DNA from: Brevundimonas sp. | Lineage (GTDB): Bacteria > Pseudomonadota > Alphaproteobacteria > Caulobacterales > Caulobacteraceae | DNA: 64,000 bases | NCBI GenBank assembly: GCA_003248965.1 | Contig: QFQU01000002.1 | Location: 1 to 64,000 of the forward strand | Direction of reading: 5' to 3' | In this document: positions 43,282-51,398 of the stretch, piece after piece | How positions within the stretch are numbered: position 1 is the stretch's first letter | Layout: each line of letters opens with the position of its first letter | The notes under the pieces: generated by a model | Told to the model about the DNA's origin: nothing | The model's database searches: none | Seen by the model: the letters and a program-made list of their open reading frames with translations, nothing else | Made by a program: the position numbers and the translations under genes

Positions 43282-44010
43282 ATGAATCCTTTGATAATGA
43301 TACCCGCTCGCATGGCGGCGACCCGCCTGCCGAACAAGCCGTTGGCCGACATCGGCGGCCAGCCCATGATCGTGCGCGCCTATCGACAGGCCGAGATGTC
43401 GGGTCTTCCCGTCGTCGTCGCGGCCGGCGACCCAGAGATCGTCGAGGCGGTGGAAGCCGCCGGCGGCCGCGCCGTCCTGACCGATCCGGGCCTGCCCTCG
43501 GGCTCGGACCGCATCCGCGCCGCCGTGGACGCCATCGACCCGGAAGGCGATTTCGACGCCGTCATCAACGTCCAGGGCGACATGCCCTTCGCCAGTCCGG
43601 GCCTGGCCACGGCCTGCGCCGCCGTCCTGCACGGCGAACCCGCCTGCGACATCGCCACCCTGGTCGCGGCCGAGGCCGATCCATCCGACCGGACCAATCC
43701 CGACGTGGTCAAGGCCGTCCTGGCCTTGGGCGACGCCGAGCGCCAGGGCCGCGCCCTCTATTTCACCCGCTCCACCCTGTACGGAGAGACGCCGATCTGG
43801 CGCCACATCGGGGTCTACGGCTATCGCCGCGACGCCCTGAACCGCTTCTGCGCCGCGCCGCAGTCGCCGCTGGAACGCCGCGAGAAGCTGGAGCAGCTGC
43901 GCGCTCTGGAGATGGGGATGCAGATCTGGGCCGCCGTCATCGACGAAGCCCCATTGTCGGTCGACAATCCGGCGGACCTGGAGGCCGCGCGCCGGATCGC
44001 CGCCGGCTGA
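43282..44010 (+). CDS. kdsB: 3-deoxy-manno-octulosonate cytidylyltransferase
   Basis: A 242-residue enzyme activating KDO with CTP to CMP-KDO for LPS core. The IPARMAATRLPNKPLADIGG nucleotide loop, the INVQGDMPF metal site and RHIGVYGYRRDAL block are all seen. The ATG at 43282 has AGGGAAG upstream. Length normal. Confidence 0.95.
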   Translation: MNPLIMIPARMAATRLPNKPLADIGGQPMIVRAYRQAEMSGLPVVVAAGDPEIVEAVEAAGGRAVLTDPGLPSGSDRIRAAVDAIDPEGDFDAVINVQGDMPFASPGLATACAAVLHGEPACDIATLVAAEADPSDRTNPDVVKAVLALGDAERQGRALYFTRSTLYGETPIWRHIGVYGYRRDALNRFCAAPQSPLERREKLEQLRALEMGMQIWAAVIDEAPLSVDNPADLEAARRIAAG

Positions 44011-44026
44011 GGCCGACCGAAGCCGA

Positions 44027-44251
44027 TCAGGCCTTCTTGACGAACTCGGTGCGCAGGACCAGCCCGCGCACCTTCTCGACATTGGCCTCGATCTCGTCGG
44101 GGTCGCCGGTCAGGCGGATGTTCTTGACCATGGTGCCCCGCTTCAGCGTCACGCCGCCCGACCCCTTGACCTTCAGGTCCTTGATCAGGGTCACGCTGTC
44201 GCCGTCGGCCAGGATGTTGCCGTTGGAGTCTTTGGTCACGTCTTCGGTCAT
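44027..44251 (-). CDS. Short PhnA-domain protein (YjdM-like)
   Basis: A 74-residue protein with the C-terminal PhnA/YjdM domain: VTKDSNGNILADGDSVTLIKDLKVKGSG and IRLTGDPDEIEANVEKVRGLVLRTEFVKKA. The zinc-ribbon that starts full-length members (about 110 residues) is missing; upstream open frame is not PhnA-like. The family name comes from an early link to alkylphosphonate use that is not supported; role unknown. It is a natural short form or a truncation. Confidence 0.8.
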   Translation of the reverse strand: MTEDVTKDSNGNILADGDSVTLIKDLKVKGSGGVTLKRGTMVKNIRLTGDPDEIEANVEKVRGLVLRTEFVKKA

Positions 44252-44310
44252 GGCCAAGCTTCTAGCGCCCGACGGCGCGAATATCCATACGCCAAGTGCG
44301 GGATTTCGCC

Positions 44311-46356
44311 TCAGGCGTCCGGCGCGTTCGCATCCAGTTCGTCCAGCCACACCCGCGCATTGCCGTCCGACGGCGCGCGCCAGTCGCCGCGCGGCGACAG
44401 CGACCCGCCCGTCACCACCTTGGGCCCGTTCGGCAGGGCCGAGCGTTTGAACTGGGCCGTCTGGAAGAAGCGGATCAGGAACTTCCTCAGCCAACCCTTG
44501 ATGGTGGCCAGATCGTATTCGACCTTCTCGTCCTCAGGCGTATTGGCGGGCCATTCGCCCACAGTCCGGTCGCCCCAGGCCTGATGCGCCAGGAAGGCGA
44601 CCTTGGACGGCGCCATGCCGAACCGGCTGATGTAGAACAGGAAGAAGTCGTTCAACGCATAGGGGCCGACCGTTCCCTCCGTCGATTGGATCACGCCGTC
44701 TTTCGCAGGCACCAGTTCGGGCGAGATTTCGGTGTCCAGAATGGCGTGCAGGGTCTCGCGCGCCGCGCCGCCGATCAGGTCGCCCCCCGCCACCCAGCGG
44801 ATCAGGTGCCGGATCAGCGTCTTCGCCACCCCGCCGTTGACGTTGTAGTGGCTCATATGGTCGCCGACGCCATAGGTGGCCCAACCCAGCGCCAGTTCCG
44901 ACAGGTCGCCGGTCCCCAGCACGAACGCCTTGTTTTGGTTCGCCAGCCGGAACAGATAGTCGGTTCGCAGCCCCGCCTGCACGTTCTCGAAGGTGATGTC
45001 GTGGACCGGCTCGCCGTCCGCATAGGGATGGCCGATGTCCTTGAACATCTGTTCGGCGGCGGGGCGGATGTCGATCTCGGCGCCGGTGACGCCCAGCGTG
45101 TTCATCAGCGCCCAAGCGTTGGATTTCGTCCCGTCCGAGGTCGCGAACCCCGGCATGGTGAAGCCCAGGATATTGGTCCGCGGCAGATCCAGCCGGTCGA
45201 AGGCGCGGCAGGCGACCAGCAGGGCCTGAGTGGAATCCAGCCCGCCCGAGACGCCGATCACCAGCCGCTCGGCCCCCGTCGCCGTCATCCGACGCATCAG
45301 CCCCTGCACCTGGATGTTGAATGCCTCATAGCAGTCCTGATCCAGCCGCCCGGCGTCGTCCGGCACGAAGGGGAACCGGTCGAGCGGCCGGATCAGTTCG
45401 CTGGCCTCATGATCCTCGCGCGCCATGAAGGGCACGACGGTCGCCGCCTCGCCCTCGTTCCTCGCACACTCGGCGAAGGTGCCGTTGCGCAGCCGGTCCA
45501 GCCCGATCCGGTCCACGTCCACGTCGGCGATCGTCAGATGGCTCTCCAGGGCGAACCGCTCGCCTTCGGCCAGCTTGGACCCCAGTTCGTGGATCGTCGC
45601 CTGACCGTCCCAGGCCAGGTCGGTGGTCGATTCGCCCCAGCCCGAGGCGGCGAAGACATAGGCCGACAGGGTGCGCGCCGAATGGCTGGCGCTCAGCATC
45701 GCCCGCTCGTCCGCCTTGCCGATGACGATGTTGGACGCCGACAGGTTCAACAGGATGCGCGCGCCCGCCAGCGCCGCCCGCGTCGACGGCGGCAGCGGCG
45801 CCCAATAGTCCTCGCATATCTCGACCGAGAAGACGAAGCCCGGCCGGTTGACCGCCTCGAACACCAGACCCGGCGCGAAATCCACCGTCTCGCCGTTCAG
45901 CCGGATCACGTCCTCGGTCCGCGCCGTGGCCGGGGCGAACCAGCGTTTCTCGTAATATTCCCGATAGTTGGGCAGATAGGTCTTGGGAACCACGCCCAGC
46001 ACCTGCCCCGCACCCAGCACCACGGCGCAGTTGAACAGGGCGTCGCCGTTGCGCAGCGGCGCCCCGACCACGGCGATAACGCCCGCGTCCGCCGTCGCCT
46101 CGGCCAGAACCGCGATCTGCCGCTCCACCTCGTCCAGCAGGGCCGCCTGCATATGCAGATCGTCGATGGCGTAGGCCGACAGCGACAGTTCGGGGAAGAC
46201 CATCAGGTCCACCCCCTGTTCGTCCGCCTGGCGGATCAGGTCCAGATGCTCGGCCGCATTGGCCCTGGGATCACCGACATGCACCACCGGACTGGCCGCC
46301 GCCACGCGAACGAAGCCGTGCGTCTTGGGCGAGAAGAAGGGGTGGCTCTCGGTCAT
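44311..46356 (-). CDS. nadE: Glutamine-dependent NAD+ synthetase
   Basis: A 681-residue two-domain enzyme making NAD+ from deamido-NAD+. The N-terminal nitrilase-like glutaminase has the E-K-C set (FPELSLSAYAIDDL, VPKTYLPNYREYY, SVEICEDYW); the C-terminal synthetase has the PP-loop VSGGLDSTQALLVA and LAEGD-like GTGDLSELALGWATYG. Length matches the bacterial type. It has no close operon partners. Confidence 0.95.
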   Translation of the reverse strand: MTESHPFFSPKTHGFVRVAAASPVVHVGDPRANAAEHLDLIRQADEQGVDLMVFPELSLSAYAIDDLHMQAALLDEVERQIAVLAEATADAGVIAVVGAPLRNGDALFNCAVVLGAGQVLGVVPKTYLPNYREYYEKRWFAPATARTEDVIRLNGETVDFAPGLVFEAVNRPGFVFSVEICEDYWAPLPPSTRAALAGARILLNLSASNIVIGKADERAMLSASHSARTLSAYVFAASGWGESTTDLAWDGQATIHELGSKLAEGERFALESHLTIADVDVDRIGLDRLRNGTFAECARNEGEAATVVPFMAREDHEASELIRPLDRFPFVPDDAGRLDQDCYEAFNIQVQGLMRRMTATGAERLVIGVSGGLDSTQALLVACRAFDRLDLPRTNILGFTMPGFATSDGTKSNAWALMNTLGVTGAEIDIRPAAEQMFKDIGHPYADGEPVHDITFENVQAGLRTDYLFRLANQNKAFVLGTGDLSELALGWATYGVGDHMSHYNVNGGVAKTLIRHLIRWVAGGDLIGGAARETLHAILDTEISPELVPAKDGVIQSTEGTVGPYALNDFFLFYISRFGMAPSKVAFLAHQAWGDRTVGEWPANTPEDEKVEYDLATIKGWLRKFLIRFFQTAQFKRSALPNGPKVVTGGSLSPRGDWRAPSDGNARVWLDELDANAPDA

Positions 46357-46506
46357 CGCATCGTCCGCATCGCCCGGCCCGCGCCGGTCGGATCCTCTAT
46401 AGCGGGTAATGGTCCAAGGCGGGAATGGGACAGGGCGTCGGGTTCGGCGCGACGCGACACGACGGATCGAAAGCCCGCCTTTCCTTCGCAGGCGGTCCCA
46501 AGCCGG

Positions 46507-46833
46507 CTACGCTTGGCCCTTGCGCTTCCCATCGATCAGCACCGCTTGCTGCCACCGGCTCGGGCGTTTGTCCGTGCGATGGATGCAGCCGGCCCAGCAA
46601 CAGGGGCGCTTCTTGCCTTGCCGCAAATCTTCGGTCAGGCGGTCGATCCGGCGTTGTCGGGTCGCCTGTTGCTTGGCGTCGTCGACCCAACAGAGGAATT
46701 CGTTGCGGCCCAGCGGCGTCAGCCCGGCCCACAGCTCCAGCAACGTGGGATCGGCGCGCACGGCCGTCTCCAAGTCTGCATTCGCCTGATGTACCGTCCC
46801 TTGCGGGAAGTTGTCGCCCATCGCGTTCTCCAT
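46507..46833 (-). CDS. YdeI/OmpD-associated family protein
   Basis: A 108-residue protein of the YdeI (bacteriocin-protection-like) group: LTPLGRNEFLCWVDDAKQQATRQRRIDRL and LRQGKKRPCCWAGCIHR are conserved near the C-terminus. The start is set at ATG 46833 (MENAMGDNF); ATG 46821 is an alternative. Only the C-terminal half of typical family members is present. Function not established. Confidence 0.7.
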   Translation of the reverse strand: MENAMGDNFPQGTVHQANADLETAVRADPTLLELWAGLTPLGRNEFLCWVDDAKQQATRQRRIDRLTEDLRQGKKRPCCWAGCIHRTDKRPSRWQQAVLIDGKRKGQA

Positions 46834-47140
46834 CGGCCTTAGCCTGCCCCATTGCGGCCCCGTCGCCAAATCCGCGCGCCTTGCGCCAGTATTTTCAATC
46901 CCTTGGCGCGCCACACCCGCAATCGATGCGGCGCCCCTTCCGTCTGGGTTAGACTGAGCCGCCTGACGAACCCGGCGGCGACGAAAGGCGCCAAATCGGA
47001 CTATTCGGACTATTCGGACTGTTCGGACTCCTTTTTTCGAGTCCGATCCGAAACCTTGCGCCGGGGCTGGGTGGTTCGCCCCGATCCTTCTCCACGCGAA
47101 TGCGGATGACGTCCGCCTTCGCCCCCGCTAAAGCCATTGC
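46834..47140. repeat. Intergenic region with 9-bp tandem repeats and a hairpin
   Basis: 307 bases with no convincing gene. TCGGACTAT is repeated at 46996-47004 and 47005-47013, then TCGGACTGT at 47014-47022 and TCGGACTCC at 47023-47031. The last unit forms a perfect 8-bp hairpin TCGGACTC/GAGTCCGA (47023-47030 with 47039-47046) around a T-rich loop. The ftsY promoter should be in the right part. Confidence 0.6.
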
Positions 47141-48076
47141 ATGACCGATACGCCGAAAAAGGGCTGGTTCCAGCGCCTGTCCGCTGGGCTCTCGCGCTCC
47201 TCCAAGCAGATGACCGATCAGGTCGTCGCCACCTTCGTCAAGGAGCCTCTGTCCGAGGCCTCCCTCGAACAGTTGGAGGAGCATCTGCTGGAAAGCGACC
47301 TGGGGCCCGCCGCCTCGGCCCGCATCGTCGAACGGTTCCGATCGCTGAAGTTCGGCAAGGACGCGCCGGAGCGCGAGGTCAAGGAGGCCCTGGCCGAGGC
47401 GGTCGCCGCCGAACTGTCCCCGCGTCAGGCGACCTTCGACCCGCTAAACGGCCCCAAACCCTATGTCGTCCTGTTCGTGGGCGTGAACGGTTCGGGCAAG
47501 ACGACGACGCTGGGCAAGATCGCCGCCGACCTGACGGGCAAGGGCGCCAGGGTGATGATCGTCGCCGGCGACACCTTCCGCGCCGCCGCCCGCGAACAGC
47601 TGAAGGTCTGGGCCGAACGCGCCGGGGCCGACTTCGAGAGCCGCCGCGACGGCGCCGATGCGGCGGGCCTGGCCTTCGACGCCTATACGAAGGCCCGGGC
47701 CGAAGGCTACGATGTCGTCCTGATCGATACGGCCGGCCGCCTTCAGAACAAGTCCGCCCTGATGGATGAACTGCTGAAGATCGTGCGGGTGCTGAAAAAG
47801 GTCGATCCCGAGGCCCCGCACGACACCCTGCTGGTGCTGGACGCCACCGTGGGCAGGAACGCCCTGGCCCAGGAACAGATCTTCGGCCGCACCGCCTTCG
47901 TCACCGGCGTGGTCATGACCAAGCTGGACGGCACCGCGCGCGGCGGGGTGCTGGTCCCCGTGGCCCAGGCGTCCGACGCCCCCCTGATGCTGATCGGCGT
48001 CGGCGAGGGGGTGGAGGATCTGCAACCCTTCGACGCCCGCGCCTTCTCGCGCTCCCTGGTGGGATTGGAAGACTGA
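47141..48076 (+). CDS. ftsY: Signal recognition particle receptor FtsY
   Basis: A 311-residue SRP-type GTPase receiving ribosome-SRP complexes at the membrane. G1 VGVNGSGKTTTLGKIA, the DTFRAAAREQL box, G3 DTAGRLQNK and G4 TKLDGTARGGVLV are all seen, and the end GVGEGVEDLQPFDARAFSRSLVG is typical. The acidic N-terminal extension of E. coli FtsY is nearly absent, as in many alphaproteobacteria. The next gene follows after one base. Confidence 0.95.
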   Translation: MTDTPKKGWFQRLSAGLSRSSKQMTDQVVATFVKEPLSEASLEQLEEHLLESDLGPAASARIVERFRSLKFGKDAPEREVKEALAEAVAAELSPRQATFDPLNGPKPYVVLFVGVNGSGKTTTLGKIAADLTGKGARVMIVAGDTFRAAAREQLKVWAERAGADFESRRDGADAAGLAFDAYTKARAEGYDVVLIDTAGRLQNKSALMDELLKIVRVLKKVDPEAPHDTLLVLDATVGRNALAQEQIFGRTAFVTGVVMTKLDGTARGGVLVPVAQASDAPLMLIGVGEGVEDLQPFDARAFSRSLVGLED

Positions 48077-48077
48077 C

Positions 48078-48764
48078 ATGACCGAAGAGAGGCCCGGCCG
48101 CGATCTTGTGCCGACCCCGATCGAAGAGTCCGTGGTGCGTGAAGGCGTCGCGTCCGCGCGCCAGGCCTCCAACATCCGCCAGGCCGTCGATTTCGGCGCC
48201 CTTCTGGCCTTCATGGCCGCCTATGCGATCAATCGTTTCGCCCGTGGCCTGGACGGGCAGGAGGCCCTGGTGCAGGCGACCTGGGTTCTGGTCGGCGCAT
48301 CGCTGATCGCCCTGATCGTCGGCTATGTGGTGGAGCGTCGTCTGGCGCCCCTGCCGCTGCTGACCGGCGGTTTCGCCCTGATCTTCGGCGTCCTGACCAT
48401 CCTGTTTCACGACCCGAACCTGCTGAAGATCAAGCTCTCGATCCAGAACGGCCTGTTGGCCGTGGTGCTGCTGGGATCGCTGCCGCTGAAGCGTTATCCG
48501 TTCAAATATCTGCTGGGCGAGGCGATCCGCATCACCGACGCGGGCTGGCGCGGCCTGACCCTGCGCTACGGCCTCTATTTCGCGGCCGTCTGCATGATGA
48601 ATGAGATCATCTGGCGCACCCAGTCGGACGACACCTGGGTTGCCTTCCGCGGCGGCCTGTGGATCGCCTCGGCCGCCTTCGGCGTCTGGCAGGTCTTCTT
48701 CATCATGAAGCACCTGATCAAGGACGACGACCCCGCCCCCGTCTCGCCGGACCCCGGCCTCTGA
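48078..48764 (+). CDS. yciB: Septation protein A-like inner membrane protein
   Basis: A 228-residue protein with five hydrophobic helices, of the IspZ/YciB family. LDFGPLLAF-like VDFGALLAFMAAYAINRF, GGFALIFGVLTILFHDPNLLKIKLSIQNGL and NEIIWRTQSDDTWV are family blocks. It starts one base after the ftsY stop, so the two are co-transcribed. Thought to act in cell-envelope elongation/division. Confidence 0.9.
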   Translation: MTEERPGRDLVPTPIEESVVREGVASARQASNIRQAVDFGALLAFMAAYAINRFARGLDGQEALVQATWVLVGASLIALIVGYVVERRLAPLPLLTGGFALIFGVLTILFHDPNLLKIKLSIQNGLLAVVLLGSLPLKRYPFKYLLGEAIRITDAGWRGLTLRYGLYFAAVCMMNEIIWRTQSDDTWVAFRGGLWIASAAFGVWQVFFIMKHLIKDDDPAPVSPDPGL

Positions 48765-48868
48765 GCGGCTAACCTCCAGAACAAGTGTCGCAGAACCGAC
48801 ATGCATTCCCCGTCAAACCTTAAAGCGTCGATGATACGCGTTCGGACGAAACTCAGGGGAAGCGCGCC

Positions 48869-49507
48869 ATGGTGAAGACGGACGGCAAGGGCGGGTCCAA
48901 GCCCGGCAAGGCAGCGCGGCGCGTCGGCCCTCTGGGCGCCTCGCCCAGCCATCTGATGCATCGCGCCCTTCAACTGGCGCTGGACATCTACGCCGAGGAA
49001 TGCGGCGCCGACGGCCTGACCCAGCGCCAGTTCGCCGTGCTGGAGGCCGCCTCGCTGAAGGCCGGCCTGACCCAGACCGAACTGGTGCGGATGACCGGCA
49101 TCGACCGCTCGACCCTGGCCGATCTGGTCACGCGGATGACGGCCAAGGGCCTGCTGGAGCGGGAACGCTCGACCCTGGACGCGCGCGCCAAGGCCGTGCG
49201 CCTGTCGCCCGAGGGCGCCGCCCGGCTGGAGGCCGCCCGCCCGCAAGTCGAGGCCGCCGACAAGCGCATCCTGTCTTTGTTGCCCAAGGGTCAGCGCGAG
49301 GTCTTCCTGACCCAGCTGGCCGAGCTGGCCGCCGCCGCCGACGCCGCGCCCGACGCCGCCAAGGCCCAGGCCAAGGCCGAGAAGAAGGCGCTGAAGCTGG
49401 CCGAGAAAGAGGCCAGGAAGGTCGAAAAGGCGGCCCGCAAGGCCGACCGCCCCGCCAAGGTCAAGCGGCCCAAGCTGAAGGTCGTCGGCGCCGACCCGGA
49501 GCGCTGA
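48869..49507 (+). CDS. MarR family regulator with a basic histone-like tail
   Basis: A 212-residue protein. Residues about 30-150 form a MarR domain (LTQRQFAVLEAASLKAGLTQTEL, IDRSTLADLVTRMTAKGLLER, DARAKAVRLSPEG). From about residue 160 the tail is Lys/Ala-rich (AKAEKKALKLAEKEARKV, then KADRPAKVKRPKLKV), like histone H1 or AlgR3-type proteins, suggesting nonspecific DNA contact. A start with good spacing to AGGGGAAG is ATG 48869. Confidence 0.83.
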   Translation: MVKTDGKGGSKPGKAARRVGPLGASPSHLMHRALQLALDIYAEECGADGLTQRQFAVLEAASLKAGLTQTELVRMTGIDRSTLADLVTRMTAKGLLERERSTLDARAKAVRLSPEGAARLEAARPQVEAADKRILSLLPKGQREVFLTQLAELAAAADAAPDAAKAQAKAEKKALKLAEKEARKVEKAARKADRPAKVKRPKLKVVGADPER

Positions 49508-49509
49508 CC

Positions 49510-49968
49510 TCAGGGTCCTTTTCGCAGCCGCCGCGCATTGCCCGTCGCCGTCTTGTGAATGGGCGCCACGGCCTCGGCCTGGGCCTTCATCAGGGCGGCG
49601 TTGAGGGCCAGGGCCTGGCCCGCCGCCCTGCCCCACCAGCCGACCATGTAGCGCAACTGGGCCTCGGCCGCCGCCGCCGGGTCGCCCGCCGTCATCATGG
49701 CTTCAGCCGCGTCCAGAGCCTTGCTCCCTTCATCCAGCGCCGCCTGACCCAGACGCTGGCCGATGGCCCCCGCGCTGGCCGCCAGCGCCGCCGCAGAGGC
49801 CGCCGCCGCCTCGGCCTTCTCTGTCCCCATCAGGGACAGTTCGACCAGGTCCTGACCCTTGGGGTTGGTCATGTCCAACGCCATCCGGGTCGTGCGCGCG
49901 GCGATCACCTCGGCGGAGGCGGCCAGCAGTTCGGCGCCGACAACGGCGGGGTCGCGGCGGCGGGTCAG
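49510..49968 (-). CDS. Phasin-like protein with an uncertain, possibly CTG, start
   Basis: The region after the creatininase encodes a phasin-like helix bundle (ELLAASAEVIAARTTRMALDM, DLVELSLMGTEKAEAAAAS, YMVGWWGRAAGQALALNAAL). Phasins coat polyhydroxyalkanoate granules. The homologous-looking N-terminus begins before any ATG, GTG or TTG: the first GTG is at 49908. A CTG at 49968 overlaps the creatininase stop (CTGA), like the common ATGA coupling, and is listed as the start. The alternative is translation from 49908. The product from CTG has 152 residues. Confidence 0.6.
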   Translation of the reverse strand: MTRRRDPAVVGAELLAASAEVIAARTTRMALDMTNPKGQDLVELSLMGTEKAEAAAASAAALAASAGAIGQRLGQAALDEGSKALDAAEAMMTAGDPAAAAEAQLRYMVGWWGRAAGQALALNAALMKAQAEAVAPIHKTATGNARRLRKGP

Positions 49969-50726
49969 GGTCGGACCTCGGCGGCGAAGTCGACCACGTC
50001 GCGCAGCAGGGCGGGCGCGGCGGCGTCGATGATCCGCTGGCCCTTCTCGGGACTGGCCTGGGCCGGGTCCGAGCCGATGCGGCCGTCGGGGAAGCGCGCG
50101 CGATAGTCCAGGGCATCGCGGATCGGCCCGTTCGGCGCGATCCGGGGGCTGTAGTCGGCGCTCTTGATCCGGTCGGGATAGGCCGCCTGGGTCACGGCGA
50201 TCTCCGACGGCGTGGCGTGCATGCCGTGGCCCGTCGGGAACAGGCTGTTGCACAGGCCGGTCACGCCGGGCAGGTCCCACCAGTTCCGCAGCTTCAGCAC
50301 GAACGGCGGCGCCTCCTCCACGAAGCTCCACTCGGCGTAGATCTCAGAGAAGGTCGCCTCGATGGTGGCCACGTTCCCGCCGTGGCCGTTCAGGAAGTAG
50401 ATGCGCTCGAACCCGTGCCGACTCAGGGACGACACCCAGTCGGTGATGGCGCCCATGAAGGTGGAGGGACGCAGGGAGATGGTGCCGGCGAAGGCCAGAT
50501 GGTGCTGGGCCATGCCGATGTTGAAGGTCGGCGCCACCGTCAGGGCCTCGTCCGTCCGTTCCGCCGCATGGGCGATGATCTCGGGGCACATCCAGTCGGT
50601 GCCCAGAAGCCCTGTCGGGCCGTGCTGCTCGTTGGAGCCGATGGGCACGACCACTGTCCTGGACAACGGCGTCCCCGAGGCCAGGCGCGCCTCGATCTCG
50701 GGCCAGGCGGAAAGGTGGATCAACAT
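49965..50726 (-). CDS. Creatininase family protein
   Basis: A 253-residue metal-dependent amidohydrolase. GSNEQHGPTG carries the metal ligands, with NGHGGN and HATPSE further on. The family includes creatinine amidohydrolase and mycofactocin peptidase MftE; no mycofactocin genes are seen, so the substrate is unknown. The start codon ATG at 50726 follows a GAGAGT-type stretch. It precedes the phasin-like gene on the same strand. Confidence 0.88.
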   Translation of the reverse strand: MLIHLSAWPEIEARLASGTPLSRTVVVPIGSNEQHGPTGLLGTDWMCPEIIAHAAERTDEALTVAPTFNIGMAQHHLAFAGTISLRPSTFMGAITDWVSSLSRHGFERIYFLNGHGGNVATIEATFSEIYAEWSFVEEAPPFVLKLRNWWDLPGVTGLCNSLFPTGHGMHATPSEIAVTQAAYPDRIKSADYSPRIAPNGPIRDALDYRARFPDGRIGSDPAQASPEKGQRIIDAAAPALLRDVVDFAAEVRP

Positions 50727-50765
50727 GGGCGAACTCTCACGGCGAACTCCGAGGACGACGTCCGA

Positions 50766-51398
50766 CTATGCGTCGGAAGCCGTCCTCGAAGCGACAGAAA
50801 CCTTGGGGCCATAGGCGGCCATGAACAGGCGCACGGCGTTGCGGGCGCGACGGGCGCGACGGGCGGCGTCCAGTTGCGGAACGTTCAGCATGGCGCGCAG
50901 ATGGGCGTGGCCCAGAACCATGCCGTTAAACATCTCGGCCGCATCCTCGGGTTCCGGAACGTCCAGCCGCCCGGCGCGCGTCTGCTCGGCCAGCCAGGCC
51001 GACAGCAGCTTCAGACTGCGCAGCGGGCCGCCTTCATAGACCGCCAGGGCGATGTCTGGGGCCTCGGCCGACATCAGGACCACGCCCCGCATCGAACCCA
51101 CCTTGTTGGGACGGCAGACCCGCTCCAGCAGGCTGACGGCCAGGGCCTCCAGCACCTGCGCCGGTTCGCCGGTTCCCATCAGGGGCGCGACGATGGCGTC
51201 CGATCTCTGGTTGGCCAGGGCCTTGGCGATCTCGGCCTTGGAGGCGAAGCGGTTGTACAGGGTCTGTTTCGACACCCCGGCGACGCGGGCGATCTCCTCC
51301 ATCGACACCGCCATGCCCTTTTCGGCGAACAGGGTCGCGGCGGCGTCCAGCACCGCTTCGCGCTTGCGTTCGTCGATCTGGCCCTGGCGACGCGCCAT
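50766..51398 (-). CDS. TetR family transcriptional regulator
   Basis: A 210-residue repressor with the HTH MEEIARVAGVSKQTLYNRF at residues about 32-50 and a ligand-binding C-terminal part with the TetR-C (AefR-like) look (VYEGGPLRSLKLLSAWL, MFNGMVLGHAHLRAML). Its start overlaps the emrB stop by one base (TGATG), so it is the last gene of the emrA-emrB-tetR operon and probably represses the palindrome at 54180-54195. Confidence 0.9.
   Translation of the reverse strand: MARRQGQIDERKREAVLDAAATLFAEKGMAVSMEEIARVAGVSKQTLYNRFASKAEIAKALANQRSDAIVAPLMGTGEPAQVLEALAVSLLERVCRPNKVGSMRGVVLMSAEAPDIALAVYEGGPLRSLKLLSAWLAEQTRAGRLDVPEPEDAAEMFNGMVLGHAHLRAMLNVPQLDAARRARRARNAVRLFMAAYGPKVSVASRTASDA

Noticed and set aside
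44296..46842. Long open frame antisense to nadE
   Set aside because: nadE carries both catalytic domains; the antisense product is a composition artefact.
46949..47284. A minus-strand frame across the 9-bp repeats encoding NSP repeats
   Set aside because: It overlaps the ftsY start, has no ribosome site, and the repeat part is simply a translation of the tandem DNA repeat.
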